Shown: one piece after another, positions 10,985 through 23,498 of the stretch
Position numbering within the stretch: the first letter of the stretch is position 1
Layout: every line of letters starts with the position of its first letter
Assembly: GCF_020740795.1 (NCBI RefSeq)
Contig: NC_067285.1
Coordinates: 40,522,511-40,586,510 of the forward strand
Direction: 5' to 3'
DNA: 64,000 nt
From: Apus apus
Lineage: Eukaryota > Chordata > Aves > Apodiformes > Apodidae
Notes under the pieces: generated by a model
The model's input: the letters and a program-made list of their open reading frames with translations, nothing else
What the model was told of the DNA's origin: nothing
Database searches by the model: none
Made by a program: the position numbers and the translations under genes

Positions 10985-11550
10985 ACAATGGCATCCTGAG
11001 GTGCATTAGAAAGGGTGAGGTTAGTAGGTCAAGGGAGGTTCTCCTCCCCCTCTGTTCTGCCTTGGTGAGGCCACATCTGGAATATTGTGTCCAGTTCTGG
11101 GCCCCTCAGTTCAAGCAGGGAACTGCTTGAGAGAGTCCAGGGCAGAGCCACAGAGATGATGGAGAGGAACATCTCCCTGATGAGGAAAGGCTGAGGGAGC
11201 TGGGTCTCTTGAGCTTGGAGAAGAGGAGACTGAGGGGTGACCTCATCCATGTTTACAAATATGTAAAGGGTGAGTGTCAGGAGAGCAGAGCCAGGCTTTG
11301 TTCAGTGATGTCCAGTGATAGGACAAGGGGCAGTGGGTGCAAACTGGAACATGGGAGAAAACTTCTTTCCTGTGAGAGTGACAGAGCCCTGGGACAGGCT
11401 GCCCAGAGAGGCTGTGGAGTCTTCTTCTCTGGAGATATTCAAACCCACCTGGACACGTTCCTGTGGGATGTGCTCTGGGTGACCCTGCTCTGGCAGGGGG
11501 GTTGGGCTGGGTGATCTTTCCAGGTCCCTTCAGCCCCTAAGATTCTGTGA
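10985..11550 (+). mobile_element. CR1 LINE fragment (ORF2 C-terminus and 3' UTR)
   Basis: Begins AATGGCATCCTGAGGTGCAT and matches the C-terminal ORF2 region of the intact CR1 at 15700-16300 over its length. The tail is CAGGTCCCTTCAGCCCCTAA then GATTCTGTGA. Frame is lost: the reading splits across several short frames (for example 10939-11130 and 11209-11514). Confidence 0.93.
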
Positions 11551-12389
11551 CACTGATCTTCTCATTCTCAGAATATAATCTTGTTACTATAAGCCATGAG
11601 AGAGGTGTGGGGGGGTATCATTTCAGGTGGAGCTGCAGAAGCAGAGACACAGAGGCTGTGTGTGTGGAGAAGGTTCTTCCCTGGGCCAGAAGAGCGTGTT
11701 TCAGAGATGATGTATGTGTAATGTCGTGTCCCAAGTATTTCTGGAAGCTGCACTTGGCTGCTGCATTTAAAATCCTTTAAATTCAGTTTCTCCACTGCCC
11801 TTTTCCATGCTCAGCAGGAGGATGAACTACTTTTCATTTTAATTTGAAAATCCTTGCTAGTATTGGGATGGCCAGGTGCCTACTTACGGTGAGCACCCTT
11901 CCATTGGCAGGAGGGAAACATACATATATTATTTAACTGGAAAGAAGGAGCGTGGCAAACACTAGAAATGAGATCAAATGAAGAGCTTAGGTCCTTGTTA
12001 AGAGTCCTCACTGTCCTTCAAAGTACAGAAACCGTGCTGACCTAGTCGGTTTTACACTTCTTGAGGACACAGCTGTTTCCAGAACTCCTTAGAAACCAGC
12101 TTGCAAGGGGAAGATAGAGCTAAAAGCAGCTGTTTGCCCTCAGGGTGTGGAGGTGTGAATTCCCACCAGCTGGGGATGGTTGGTGGGGGATGCTCAGAGC
12201 ATTCTTGAAATGCCCAGGCAGTTGCTTCCTTATAGGCTTTTTGCTATGAGGATTACAGAGCAGAGAGGTGAGGTGGATCTTTCTTTTTGTAGTTCACCAA
12301 TTTTAGAAGAAGGTTTCTGTGTCTTAGGCTGCTGTATGGTCCTGGTAGGCTTCAGTCATTTGATTGTCATTCTCAAACTAGGCTAATTT
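11551..12389. other. Intergenic, nothing recognised
   Basis: Sequence between two CR1 loci. The short open frames here show no family signature and no splice-phase consistency with neighbouring genes. Confidence 0.5.
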
Positions 12390-12848
12390 CATGGAACAGA
12401 TTGTCTTAGAAGACATGCTAAGGCACATGGAGGACCGGGAGGTGATTCAGGACAGCCAGCGTGGCTTTACTAGGGGCAAATCCTGCCTGGCCAACCTAGT
12501 GGCTTTCTACAGTGGAGTGACTGCATCAGTGGACAAGGGAAGGCCTACATGTCTTATCTATCTAGACTTCTGCAAGGCCTTTGACACAGTCCCCCACAAC
12601 ATCCTTCTCTCTAAGTTGAAGAGGTATGGGTTTGATGGGGGGGCTGTTGTGTGGATAAGGAACTGGCTGGATGGTTGCATCCAGAGTGTAGTAGACAATG
12701 GCTTGATGTCCAGATGGAAAATGGTGACAAGTGGTGTTCTTCAGGGGTCTGTGCTGGCACCAGTGTTGTTTCACATCCTCATTAATAATATTGACAGTGG
12801 CACTAAGAGCACCACTAGCAAGTCTGCCAATGACACCAAGCTGGGGAG
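12390..12848 (+). mobile_element. Older CR1 LINE, left part (RT region), interrupted by a younger CR1
   Basis: Open frame 12391-12885 holds RT motifs [32 protein letters not shown] and [15 protein letters not shown]. The catalytic FADD motif is altered to SAND, so this RT is dead. The element breaks at CTGGGGAG (12841-12848) and resumes at 16309 with GGGGAGTGTGG in the continuing frame ([11 protein letters not shown]). Confidence 0.93.
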
Positions 12849-13333
12849 ACTCCCTTCTGAGGGGAACAGAGGGGCCCATCTGTAGACCTGACCCATCCCA
12901 CAGGGAGGTCTGCTGCCTCCCTGGGGCTCGCATTAGAGATGTTAAAAGGAAACTCTCTAGTATGGTAAATCCATCTGATTACTACCCACTGCTGATTTTT
13001 CAGGTTGGCAGTGACGAAATTACTACAAGAAATGTAAGGGCAATGAAGAGAGACTTCAGGGCCCTGGGACGGCTAGTTAGGGGGTCTGGAGCACAAGTCG
13101 TGTTTGCCTCCATACCTCCTGCAAGAATGGGTGGAGAGATAAGCAGGAAGAGTTTAATGATGAACGAATGGCTAAGAGACTGGTGCCAAAGGCAGGGCTT
13201 TGGCTTTTTTGATCATGGGCTGCTCTATGAGACACCTGGCCTGATGGTGGCGGGTGGGATGCACCTGTCCCAGAGGGGGAAAAGGCTTTTGGGGCAGGAC
13301 TTAGCAGGGCTCATTGAGAGAGCTTTAAACTAG
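12845..13333 (+). pseudogene. CR1 ORF1 fragment: GDSL/SGNH-esterase-like C-terminal part
   Basis: In-frame sequence starts [10 protein letters not shown], which contains the Ser of the GDS(L) nucleophile block. It continues through REVCCLPGARIRDV, LGRLVRGSGAQVVFASIPP, WCQRQGFGFFDHG and GGMHLSQRGKRLLG, and stops at TAG 13331-13333. CR1 ORF1 proteins are known to carry an esterase-like domain with RNA-binding ability. The ORF1 N-terminus is missing because the element is 5'-truncated here. The open frame that appears to extend upstream to 12731 belongs to the older CR1 and is coincidental. Confidence 0.85.
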
Positions 13334-13335
13334 AT

Positions 13336-16221
13336 GTGAAGGGGGAAGGGGAGAAAACTGGGTCTGTTAGGGACAAGCCCAAGAGGAACATACCAGGGCC
13401 TGTAGGAGGATGGGCTAAGGAGGATTTAGTCCCACCGATGTGCTCTACTTGCTTCCTGAAATGCCTGCACACCAATGCACGCAGCATGGGGAATAAGCAG
13501 GAAGAGTTAGAGGTCTGTGTGCGGTCTAAGGGTTATGATCTGGTAGCAATAACAGAGACATGGTGGGACAGCTCACACGACTGGAATGTGGCCATGGATG
13601 GCTATGTGCTTTTTAGGAAAGATCGGTCGGTGAAGCGAGGTGGTGGAGTTGCTCTTTATGTGAGAGAGCAACTAGAATGTATTGAGTTTTGTACAGGGGC
13701 TGATGAGGGGCGAGTTGAAATTCTGTGGGTAAGAATTAAAGGACAGGGTAGTATGGGTGACACAGTTGTGGGGGTCTACTACAGACCTCCTGATCAAGAT
13801 GAGGAAGTTGATGAGGCTTTCTACAGGCAGCTGAAAGCAGCCTCACAACTGCAGTCCTTGGTCCTCATGGGAGATTTTAACTATCCCGATATCTGCTGGA
13901 AGACTTATACAGCCAGCCTTTCACAGTCTAGGAGGTTCCTCCAATGCATTGATGACAACTTCTTAATGCAAATGGTGGATGAGCCGACTAGAAGAGGAGC
14001 GCTGCTGGATCTTGTGCTCACCAACAAGGAGGGCCTTATTGAAGCAGTGGTGGTCAATGGCAACCTTGGCTGCAGCGACCACGAGATGGTGGAGTTCAGG
14101 ATCCTGTGTGGGAGGAACAGAATTTCCAGCAGGACCAGAACCCTGGACTTCTACAGAGCAAACTTCGGCCTCCTCAACCAATTGTTAAGGGAAGTCCCAT
14201 GGGACAGAGTGCTAGAAGGTAAAGGGGCTCAAGATAGCTGGACAATATTCAAGGACCACTTCTTGCAAGCACAGCATCAGTGTGTCCCAATGGGTAGAAA
14301 ATCTAGTAGGGGAGCTAGGAGACCAGCGTGGTTAAAAAAGGAACTGCTGGGGAAACTCAAGTGGAAGAGGAAAATCTATAGATCATGGAAGGAGGGGCTG
14401 GTCACTTGGGAGGAATATAGGAATGTTGTCAGGGAATGTAGGGAGGCAACTAGGAAAGCTAAGGCCTCCTTGGAACTTAACCTTGCAAGTCAGGTTAAGG
14501 ACAGTAGAAAGGGCTTTTTCAGATACATAGCCAACAAAGCTAATACCAGAGGCAATATAGGCCCACTGCTGAATGAGGTGGGTGCCCTGGTGACAGAGGA
14601 TATGAAGAAGGCAGAGGTGCTGAATGCCTTCTTTGCCTCTGTCTTTACTCCTGCAGGCTTTTCCCATGAGCCCCAGATTCATATAACCCCAGAAGTAGTC
14701 AAGATAGGTGAGGACATAGTAGATGAGGATTGGGTTAGGGATCAGTTGCATAATCTGGACATCCATAAATCGATGGGTCCGGATGAAATGCATCCAAGGG
14801 TGCTGAGGGAGCTGGCGGAGGTCATTGCTAGTCCACTCTCCATCATCTTTGGTAAGTCATGGGTAACAGGAGAGGTGCCTGAGGACTGGAGGATAGCAAA
14901 TGTCACTCCAGTCTACAAGAAGGGCAAGAAGGAGGACCCGGGTAACTATAGACCGGTCAGCCTCACCTCCATCCCTGGAAAGGTGATGGAACAACTTGTC
15001 CTTGGCACTATCTCTAGACATATCAAGGAGATGGGGGTCATCAAGAGCAGTCAACATGGTTTTACCAAGGGTAAGTCATGTTTGACTAACCTCATAGCCT
15101 TCTATGAGGAAATTACTAGGTGGATAGATGATGGTAGAGCGGTAGATGTGGTCTATCTTGATTTCAGTAAAGCATTTGACACCGTCTCCCACAGCATCCT
15201 TGTAGATAAGTTGATCAAGTACGGGTTTGATGATCAGGCAGTGAGGTGGATCAAGAACTGGTTGAAAGGAAGAAGTCAGAGAGTTGTAGTCAATGGGGCA
15301 GAATCTAGTTGGAGGCCTGTGACTAGTGGAGTCCCTCAGGGGTCGGTACTGGGACCGGTGTTGTTCAATATCTTCATCAACGACCTGGATGAGGGCACAG
15401 AATGTACCCTCAGCAAGTTTGCTGATGACACCAAGCTGGGAGGAGTGGCTGACACACCAGAAGGCTGTGCTGCCATTCAGAGAGACTTAGACAGGCTGGA
15501 GACTTGGGCGGGGAAAAACCTGATGAAGTTTAACAAGAGCAAGTGTAGAGTTTTGCATTTGGGGAAGAAAAACGCCATGCACCAGTACAGGTTGGGGGCT
15601 GACCTGCTGGAGAGCAGTGTAGGTGAAAGGGACTTGGGGGTCATGGTAGACAGGAGGATGACCATGAGCCAGCAGTGTGCCCTTGTGGCTAAGAAGGCCA
15701 ATGGCATCCTGGGGTGTATTAGAAAGGGTGTGGTTAGTAGGTCAAGAGAGGTTCTCCTCCCCCTCTATTCTGCATTGGTGAGGCCACATCTGGAATATTG
15801 TGTCCAGTTCTGGGCCCCTCAGTTCAAGAAGGACAGGGAAGTGCTTGAAAGAGTCCAGCGCAGAGCCACAAGGATGATTAAGGGAGTGGAACATCTCCCT
15901 TATGAGGAAAGGCTGAGGGAGCTGGGTCTCTTTAGTTTGGAGAAAAGGAGACTGAGGGGGGACCTCATCAATGTTTACAAATATGTAAAGGGTGAGTGTC
16001 AAGACGATGGAGTTAAGCTTTTTTCAGTGAAGACCAGTGATAGGACAAGGGGTAATGGATACAAGTTGGAGCATAGGAGGTTTAAGATGAATATCAGGAA
16101 AAATTTTTTTACTGTAAGAGTGACAGAGCACTGGAACAGGCTGCCCAGAGAGGTTGTGGAGTCTCCTTCGCTGGAGACATTCAAAACCCGCCTGGATGCC
16201 TTCCTGTGTGATGTACTCTAG
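13336..16221 (+). CDS. CR1 ORF2: AP-endonuclease plus reverse transcriptase, intact open frame
   Basis: An uninterrupted 961-codon frame; the first in-frame ATG is 13438-13440 (residue 35). The N-terminal APE-type endonuclease is complete: HTNARS (46-50), ITETWW (72-77, catalytic Glu74), [14 protein letters not shown] (Asp180, Asn182), LLDLVLTN (Asp225) and CSDHEMVEF (Ser247-Asp248-His249). The reverse transcriptase has [16 protein letters not shown] (539-552), [23 protein letters not shown] (607-615), [15 protein letters not shown] and FADD (695-698), all with catalytic Asp residues retained. The C-terminus ends [13 protein letters not shown]. Length is typical of CR1 ORF2. Because ORF1 is truncated the copy is probably not autonomous, but the enzyme could be functional. 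Confidence 0.95.
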   Translation: MKGEGEKTGSVRDKPKRNIPGPVGGWAKEDLVPPMCSTCFLKCLHTNARSMGNKQEELEVCVRSKGYDLVAITETWWDSSHDWNVAMDGYVLFRKDRSVKRGGGVALYVREQLECIEFCTGADEGRVEILWVRIKGQGSMGDTVVGVYYRPPDQDEEVDEAFYRQLKAASQLQSLVLMGDFNYPDICWKTYTASLSQSRRFLQCIDDNFLMQMVDEPTRRGALLDLVLTNKEGLIEAVVVNGNLGCSDHEMVEFRILCGRNRISSRTRTLDFYRANFGLLNQLLREVPWDRVLEGKGAQDSWTIFKDHFLQAQHQCVPMGRKSSRGARRPAWLKKELLGKLKWKRKIYRSWKEGLVTWEEYRNVVRECREATRKAKASLELNLASQVKDSRKGFFRYIANKANTRGNIGPLLNEVGALVTEDMKKAEVLNAFFASVFTPAGFSHEPQIHITPEVVKIGEDIVDEDWVRDQLHNLDIHKSMGPDEMHPRVLRELAEVIASPLSIIFGKSWVTGEVPEDWRIANVTPVYKKGKKEDPGNYRPVSLTSIPGKVMEQLVLGTISRHIKEMGVIKSSQHGFTKGKSCLTNLIAFYEEITRWIDDGRAVDVVYLDFSKAFDTVSHSILVDKLIKYGFDDQAVRWIKNWLKGRSQRVVVNGAESSWRPVTSGVPQGSVLGPVLFNIFINDLDEGTECTLSKFADDTKLGGVADTPEGCAAIQRDLDRLETWAGKNLMKFNKSKCRVLHLGKKNAMHQYRLGADLLESSVGERDLGVMVDRRMTMSQQCALVAKKANGILGCIRKGVVSRSREVLLPLYSALVRPHLEYCVQFWAPQFKKDREVLERVQRRATRMIKGVEHLPYEERLRELGLFSLEKRRLRGDLINVYKYVKGECQDDGVKLFSVKTSDRTRGNGYKLEHRRFKMNIRKNFFTVRVTEHWNRLPREVVESPSLETFKTRLDAFLCDVL

Positions 16222-16308
16222 GTGACCCTGCTCTGGCAGGGGGGTTGGACTAGATGATCTTTCGAGGTCCCTTCCAACCCCTAGGATTCTATGATTCTAT
16301 GATTCTAT

Positions 16309-17131
16309 GGGGAGTGTGGTTGATATGCCAGAGGGACAGGATGCTATCCAGGGGGACATGGACAAGCTGGACGTTCAACAAGGCCAAGTGCAGGGGCCTG
16401 CACCTGGGCTGGGGCACCCAGGGTTATCAATACAGGCTGGGGGAAGACATGCTAAAAAGAAGCCCTGTGGAAAAGGACCTGGGGGTACTAGTGGATCAAA
16501 AGCTGGACATGAGCCACTAATGTGCAATTGCAGCCCAGAAGGCCAACTCCATCCTGGGCTGTATCAAAAGTGTGGCCAGGAGATGGAGAGAGGTGATTCT
16601 GCCCCTCTGCTCTGCCCTGGTGAGACCTCACCTGGAGTGCTGCATCCAGCTCTGGTGCCCCCAGCACAAGAAGGATGTGGAGCTGTTGGAACATGTCCAG
16701 AGAAGAGCTGCAAAAATGATCAGAGGGCTGGAGCAGCTCTTATGAGGACAGGCTGATGGAGCTGGGGTTGTTCAGCCTGAAGAAGAGAAGGCTCTGGGGG
16801 GACCTTACAGACACTTTCCAATACCTGTAAGAAGGCTGGGGAAGAGCTGGTCACAGGGCATGTAACGATAGGACAAGGGGTGATGGTTTCAAGCTAGAGA
16901 AGGGTAGATTGAAGTTGGACATGAAGAAAAAGTTCTTTACTATGAGGGTGGTGGATCACTGGAACAGGTTGCCTAGAGAGGTGGTGGAGGCCCCATCCCT
17001 AGAGACATTGAAGGTCAGGCTTGGTGGGGCTCTGAGGGGTCTGGTCTAGTGTGAGATGTCCCTGCTTGTAGGGAGGTTGGACTAGGTGGTCTTTAGAGGT
17101 CCCTTCCAACCCAAGACATTCAGTGATTTGA
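16309..17131 (+). mobile_element. Older CR1 LINE, right part (after the nested insertion)
   Basis: Resumes the frame broken at 12848 and continues through the C-terminal ORF2 region (AAGGCCAACTCCATCCTGGG, GAGACCTCACCTGGAGTGCT) to a tail at about 17131 (AGGTCCCTTCCAACCCAAGA). Several frameshifts and stops show it is a decayed copy. Confidence 0.93.
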
Positions 17132-20100
17132 TGTTTCTAATGAAGTGCAAATGCATGTCCCCAGAGCTCAGCTAGTTTGTTCTTACTACTGATGAGAGCA
17201 GAATTTATTAATCCCCTTTTTGCTTGTGTTGATACAACATTATTCGATCAATATTAGAATTCTTTTTCTTCAAATTGAACTATGATGTTTTCTGGAAATG
17301 TGAGTGGTGCCCATAGAGGATTCAAGTGCATCCTTCCTTTATGCTTGGGGAGTATTATGCTTGTGAAGTCTTGAGCATTCACTCTAAGAAGAGTAATGTT
17401 AAGGCATGGCACAGGGCATGTCATGTAAAACTGAATTACCTATATGTTCAGCAAATCTTTTCTGGTGTATGCAGCCTGGAGGCAACACAGGAAGGAAATC
17501 CAAATTGTTCACTCCATTGCTGCAAGTGATTTCACATGATTTGGCAATGCTAGGAAGAATGATGGTAAGAATTGCTCTTTTCAGCCCCTGCAAATGACTA
17601 ATTATAACAAAATAATTTGTGAACTTCTGTTTGACCTGGATTATTTCCTGAGTGGGTATGTTTTGTCAAAAGCAGTGTTTTAACCTGTTTACTGACTATA
17701 TATATGTGTTTGTGTATATATATATATATGTGGACCTTGTAATTTTTAAAAGGCTTTATGAATCTATAGACTATCAGTACATAGAGGAGTATGACTTGTG
17801 TCATGAAAAACAGGCAACTTTTGACATGGTATTCAAATACTCTGGTGTTCCCCAGCCACACCTCTTTGCTGACAGATGTTGAAAAGCTGTACATGGTGTA
17901 CACAAGCCGTAGTTTGTCTAGATAAAAGGATCCCACTGGAATTCTTCTAACTGGAGGAAATGAAAAGATTCCCATGTGATGCCTGGCTTCTCCCTTTTTT
18001 TTGTTTTTAGTCACTCTGAGGTGCTCTGCATAGCCCCTTGGTTTGGTATGAACTGACAGTTTTTCCTTGAATCCTTGTCTGGGGGAGCATTCCCCCTGTG
18101 GCTGTATGAGCATGTTGGAGCAGGAGGCAGGAGAACCTGGCTCAGCACAGGTGGGAGCACGCCCAGGCCACGCAAGCCTATGTGCTGCCTGAAGCTGGCA
18201 ACCATTCCCTTGTCCTTTGGTTCCTCTGAGTCACTTGGCTGGGAATGAAAGAGCTTTCCTCCCTGCTTTTCTGGCAGTGTTCCTCTCCCCAGCCCCGTTT
18301 GTCTCGGGGCTTGTGAGGACACATCTGCTGCATGTTTTTGTGTCCGTGGCGTGTGGGTGGAAAGTGCTTTGTGTGGTCCCAGCCTTGGGAATGAATTGAT
18401 AGGTGTCCCAGGAGGGCTTGTCCATGTGGGTGCTGGTAGTGTAGGTCTCCTAGCATGCCAACACAGGAGAAAGCTTTACTTTTATTTAGTCTCCCTTCCG
18501 AGAGGCAGGAATTGGCATTCAACAGAGTATCAAATCCAGATCACTTCCAAGAGGGGCTCCAAGAAAGCCCAGTGTTAGCAAACCAGGCTCTTCTCCATTG
18601 TCCTGGTGCACCAGCTGTAAGACCTAGCCCATCTCAGGGGTTGCTGGAGCTGACCAGATCAGTGGGCTGCCAGTCATGTTGTTGGTCCTTCAGTATTATT
18701 GCATCTAAGGTCAAGCACACAAAATCTTGCTTTGTCTTCAACTTTCTTTTTCTTGGTAAATTTTTCTGGGGCACTACAGAGTGAAACAAGAAGGAACAAA
18801 GCCTGTGAACCAGCCAAGAGATGGAATCTTGGTGTGCAGGATTGCTTCAGACTCTATAGGCCTCTATGCAAAATACAGGCACAGCAGAAAAATTCACATA
18901 AAAGCTCACAACCTTTCTTGCATTGTGACTTCTTCCCTTCATGCCCCCTTCTCTCCCCCTTGGTTTGGCTGTGACACTGAAGATGCTGAGAGAGGGGTGG
19001 CTTTTCTCTGGGAGCGCTGTGACACCATGTGGGTAGCAGGGTGGCAGTGCCATCCAGTTTTCTTGAAGAGGTTCAGTCAGTGACTGATATGCCATGGATC
19101 AGTCACAGAGGTGGCTTCTTTAAACATGGTAAAGGATTCCTGGATGACCTGTTCTTGAGGGAATTACTCCTTTATTGGTAAGAAAAGCCTATGTGCTAGC
19201 TAAGCATGGGAGTGTAAGGTGTGAATCTCTGATGTCTGGAATGGAAAATTGCAAGAAATTCCTCAAGTTGAAATCCTTACCCCTCAACCCACCCTTCCCT
19301 TAACTTCCTAAGCAAAACACTCCTGTTCCTATGTATGTTTCAAATCCCACTGTGGGCAGATTGTAACTGAACTGAACACAACAAAGTACAAAGGGTGACA
19401 TTTACAACTTGTCCTTGTCTTTATCCGGCACCTGTGGGTGTGATGGTCTGGCCAAGTGAAACACCAGGGCTGAATGTCAAAACAAGTTATCTTATCACAA
19501 CACAGTCCCTCTTATCTTAACACAACACAACCTTAGCTTGCAGTGACCTGCTTGCACAGCATTTTTGAGTAAGGCAGGGGACTTGCCATGGCTGCTAACA
19601 CAGCTAACAAACCAAAATGTGTGCACTTCTGAGCAGGCCTCGGTGACTTCCTTGCACCAAATCTGGTACAGCTCACTCTGCATCTAGTGGGGTTCTTGCT
19701 TTTTTGAACTTGGGTGCTAATGAGCTTGCTTGTACTTTTTTAAAACTTTGCACATCTTTGATCTGATGCAATCAAGGTAGCCAAGAAGAATTTTTCAGAA
19801 ACCCAGGAATCCAGCCTAGCCCAAAGCCACTGCAAGTTATCAAGCCCCAGACACAATCTACTGTTTTTTTTTACTAAGGCTGAGTGCTGTGAGATCAGCA
19901 TCATCAGCTGGTACAGGGAGCTGGAAGAACATTCTTGCTAACCCATCATCTTTCTCCTTGCTTTGTCATAAACTGGGTATAAATGTCTCCAAATGTTCAG
20001 GTGAAAAGCTGAAGCATGGATTAAAGGAATTTCCATACATTAAGGCCAGAGGGAGCAGCCTTGAGCAGAGTTATTTGCTAAGCATTAATGACTCTGTGCT

Positions 20101-20429
20101 TATTTCTCTGCCTTAGCAGAAGAAATCTACATGCAGCAAACAAATTAATTTAGAGTAGGGTCTGAGGAGACTCTTAGCAGTTAGTGTTAATGGCTGGTGC
20201 TGTCAAAGTTGTGTTTCTGGTAACAAATGGGTGTGTGGGTCCCATCAGGCTTTCTCTAAAGATCAGAAAATTTGGTTTATGGTAATGCTTTTTGTGAGTA
20301 TTAGAGATTCAGTGGTCATGGCTTTATTAACCTTTATAGAGGCTATAAGAGAGACATGGGCATGCAAAATAATGAAAATGGAGAAAGTGAAAATTAGCTT
20401 GCATATTACTGGAGGTAACAGTAGATCAC
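17132..20429. other. Intergenic, no gene recognised
   Basis: Between the ALB 3' end and the nested CR1. It holds a TA/TG microsatellite at 17697-17730. No exon with family resemblance or CR1 homology was seen; open frames are short and unremarkable. Confidence 0.5.
17697..17730. repeat. TA/TG dinucleotide microsatellite
   Basis: Runs of TATATA separated by GTGTTTGTG. Simple repeat in intergenic DNA. Confidence 0.9.
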
Positions 20430-20830
20430 AATATGAGGAGAGGCTGAGAAAACTGGGTTTGTTTAGCCTTGATAACAAGGTCTCCCTGAAGCCTTCTCTT
20501 CTCATGTTTCACTAATTAGAGGGTGGCTTCCAGGAAGATGGAGACTCCCTCCTTACAAGGAGTCAAATGGAAAAGATGAAGGGTAATGGGCACAAGTTGC
20601 TCTTGGGGAGATTTCAATGGGACACAAGAGGTACATTTTTCACCCTGAGGACAGTCAAACACTGGAACAGTCTCCCAAGGGAAATGGTGGATTCCCCCAC
20701 ATTGGACAGGTTTTAAGTCTCAGCTTGGCAGGGTGCTAAGCCACCTCACATAAACTATAGCATTACCTAAAAAGCTTGGACCAGATGATCCTTGAGGTCC
20801 CTTCCAACCTGAAATTCTATGATTCCATGA
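20430..20830 (+). mobile_element. CR1 LINE 3' fragment, diverged
   Basis: Begins ATATGAGGAGAGGCTGAGAA. It contains CACTGGAACAGTCTCCCAAG and ends CTTGAGGTCCCTTCCAACCT with ATTCTATGATTCCATGA. More diverged than the other copies. Confidence 0.88.
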
Positions 20831-23384
20831 TTCACAAACGACAACTATGTATCCATTCATTATACTGTGCTGTACAGGAAAGAGAAGGCAAATGGGGCAC
20901 ACAAACAGGAGCAGACTACAAGGTGTGTAATTCCTAATATTACTCAGTGCCACCAGTGTCTTGCTGGTTTAGGTCTTTATCTGTTTCCACAGTCTCACTT
21001 TGTTTCACCATCTCCCAGGGAAGGGGTTTCTATATTTATCTAGACAGAGACAGCAAATGTCAGCCTCTCCAGGGCACACCACATGGAGTGGAACTGCCAA
21101 GGGCATTTTCACAGGGCAGGAAATGGATGCCTACAAGTGCTGTAGCTGATGGGGCCCAAACTCAGTTGTTCACTGGCAAGGATGTGGGCCTTCAAAAAAA
21201 CTCATCGTGTCTGCCTTCAAATGGATGTGTTGGTGGTTGTTTTATTTCCCCTCTTGAACACTAGTTTTTGGTGAGTTCTAGGGACAAGAACTTGCAATGG
21301 AAGTAATGTAAAACCTAAATGTCTCTTGAAGTAACCTCACAAAAGCTGCTGTATGAAAACAGATCACAGGTGCCCTGCTAATAGTTACCATAATAGCTGG
21401 CATTTCTGAAATGTGATGCCCTTATTCATGTTTGGTAGCAGAAATTAAAATATGTTCCATGTAATATGGGGAGGCTTCCCTACCTTTTTAGGTGACACTG
21501 AAGTGGTCAAAGAATACTTTTGTACCCATGCAGTCATAGCTACAGCTGCAGGTGTGCTTATTCCTTTTCCTTCTGAACTCAGCCCCTACAAGAAGAAAAG
21601 GAAAGATACCTCATTACAAAGAAACCCAGATGGAGAGAAATGTTGTGGAAAAGCCCAGGCAAGAGAGAGCCCCAGGAATACAAGGGAGACTGCTCAGCAT
21701 GGGAGTAAAAGCCCTTAAAAGTGATTTTCAAAACCCCATCAACACTGAGGCTTAAGAGGCTTCTTGAAGTGCTGCAGCCTGGCTGCAGTGCTGCCTTTCT
21801 GTAATCTGACAGACCCTGCAAGAGTGAAACAGATGATTCCTGGGGATGGTAGAAAAGGGGGTGGGATGGAGGATAATAAATTCTTTTAAAGTATTTTTGG
21901 TATACAGATACTCAACTCTGCTCTACTCTCTTGACACATCACTCTCTTCAGCATTAATAAATTATAAATGCAGCCTGGAAATCACTTATATTAATTCTGT
22001 ATCTCTTTGGAGCCAGCAAAATGACCAGCATGGTAATTATAGACACATTTTCCATTACTAAATCTTATATGGAATCCTTAACCTGCTTTGTATTTGGAAT
22101 TAATCAATGTGCAATTGAAAAGCCATTCCAGATGTGGCAGGAAGCTAGTCAGCACATCTAAGAATCATCATGTGATGTGGCATGGGGATTAGCTGGAAAC
22201 CTAATGAGAAACCCACACTTCTTGATAGATTGGTGGGGCTTAGTGCTGATTTCTGTGCCTCAGAATCTTCACTGAACCTCAAACGAGCTTAACGTGTCCT
22301 AATTAACTGCAGCATGGTCATAGAGCAGGTTAGTTTTAGCTGCAGTGAATGACTGTCAGCTTTTTAGATGCATTAGATGAAGGGAATGGTCTTTATAATG
22401 TTGGTTTGTGCTCCCTTAAAGCAAGTGAGAAGGTGCTTACATGGAACTGGTGAATGCAACTTGCACAGATTTCCAGAACTTTCAATCTTGAAGGAAGTGT
22501 TTGTGAAAGCTTTTGGGCCAAATGACTGTTTCTAAACCAATAAATAACTACGACCTACAACAATTGAATGTTCCCACCTGTCAACTGTAACAAGATTTAT
22601 GACTATTCCTTCTAACTTCTCAACCCAAAGTCTCTGCATGTTTCATTCTGACTGCACTTCTGTGGTTCTGGAGAAGATGGCCAGTTAATGAAGGACAGGC
22701 ACAGAGTTTCAAGGCCATGAAAAGTGTCCTTATGAAATGCCTTATTAGGTGAGGTCTCTTATAATGATGCAAGGGTCCTTGTTCAAAGGTTGAAGACCTG
22801 GGGGTTTTGTGTCCATGGACTGAAACTAAATAGGTACTAGCAAATCACACTGCTTTAGTGGCATAGAGCTGAAAAAGGTCTCGGATTCATTGAACTGAAT
22901 GAGAGGCATGATTTAGATGGTGAGCTTTTCAAGTCCAAAGCTGTTTCAAAAACAACTTAAGACATGAAGAGAAGTGCCTGAAAGCAGATCTGCTTGCAAC
23001 TCTTTGCAAGTGAAGAGATCCTTGATTTGGGACTGATGTAAAAAAAAACAACCAACCAACCAAAATCTTTTCTTTTTATAAGAGCTGGTTCCTGGTCATC
23101 TTATTGAGACTGAACAGTTCCTTTGAACATTCTCTTCATATGTAATTATAATTGCTGAAGCAAAGTGTTAAATGAACCTGTAATTTAAGTGGAATATTAA
23201 AGTCTAGGAAAACATCTTGCAACCTTACACATTCTTTCATATATACTTTCCAAGAGTAAGAAAAGGGAAAAAAAAAAAAAACAAACCAATGGAATCCCTG
23301 CCCCTGTGTATGACTGACTTCCCACTTTGTGTAGGGAACACTGCACAGCTTTGCCTTGTGGTAGTCACCAGCAGACAACAACAG
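20831..23384. other. Intergenic, 3' of ALB
   Basis: No gene, RNA or mobile element recognised. Confidence 0.5.
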
Positions 23385-23498
23385 ATGCAGATTTACAAAG
23401 CTTTTATTTATTCATTTTTTTTTAAAGTATCAGAATTGAAAAGATTCTGGAAAAGCATGTGGTTTGACAAAACACTGAAGATTTATGAAATACTCATT
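23385..23498 (-). other. ALB: Candidate ALB terminal 3' UTR exon with polyadenylation signal
   Basis: On the minus strand a possible acceptor TTTGGTACAG at 23499-23508 is followed by about 90 bases and AATAAATAAA (complement of 23402-23411). A second acceptor, GCTTTTCCAG near 23447, is also possible. Signal position fits the end of the ALB transcript; the exact exon start is not certain. Confidence 0.55.

Larger units (their letters stand above)
12845..16308 (+). mobile_element. Younger CR1 LINE, 5'-truncated, with intact ORF2
   Basis: About 3.46 kb: the ORF1 C-terminal half, complete ORF2, and a 3' UTR ending in three ATTCTATG repeats (16285-16308). It sits inside an older CR1. GGGGAG occurs at both junctions (12843-12848 and 16309-16314), which fits a short target-site duplication or junction microhomology. 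An intact ORF2 and regular 3' repeats indicate recent insertion. Confidence 0.93.

Noticed and set aside
12731-13333. A 200-aa open frame as a single gene
   Set aside because: It crosses the junction of the older and younger CR1; only 12845 onward is CR1 ORF1, and the earlier part is out-of-frame older CR1 RT sequence.
17697-17730. TA-rich stretch as a TATA promoter
   Set aside because: It is a dinucleotide microsatellite with no downstream exon.
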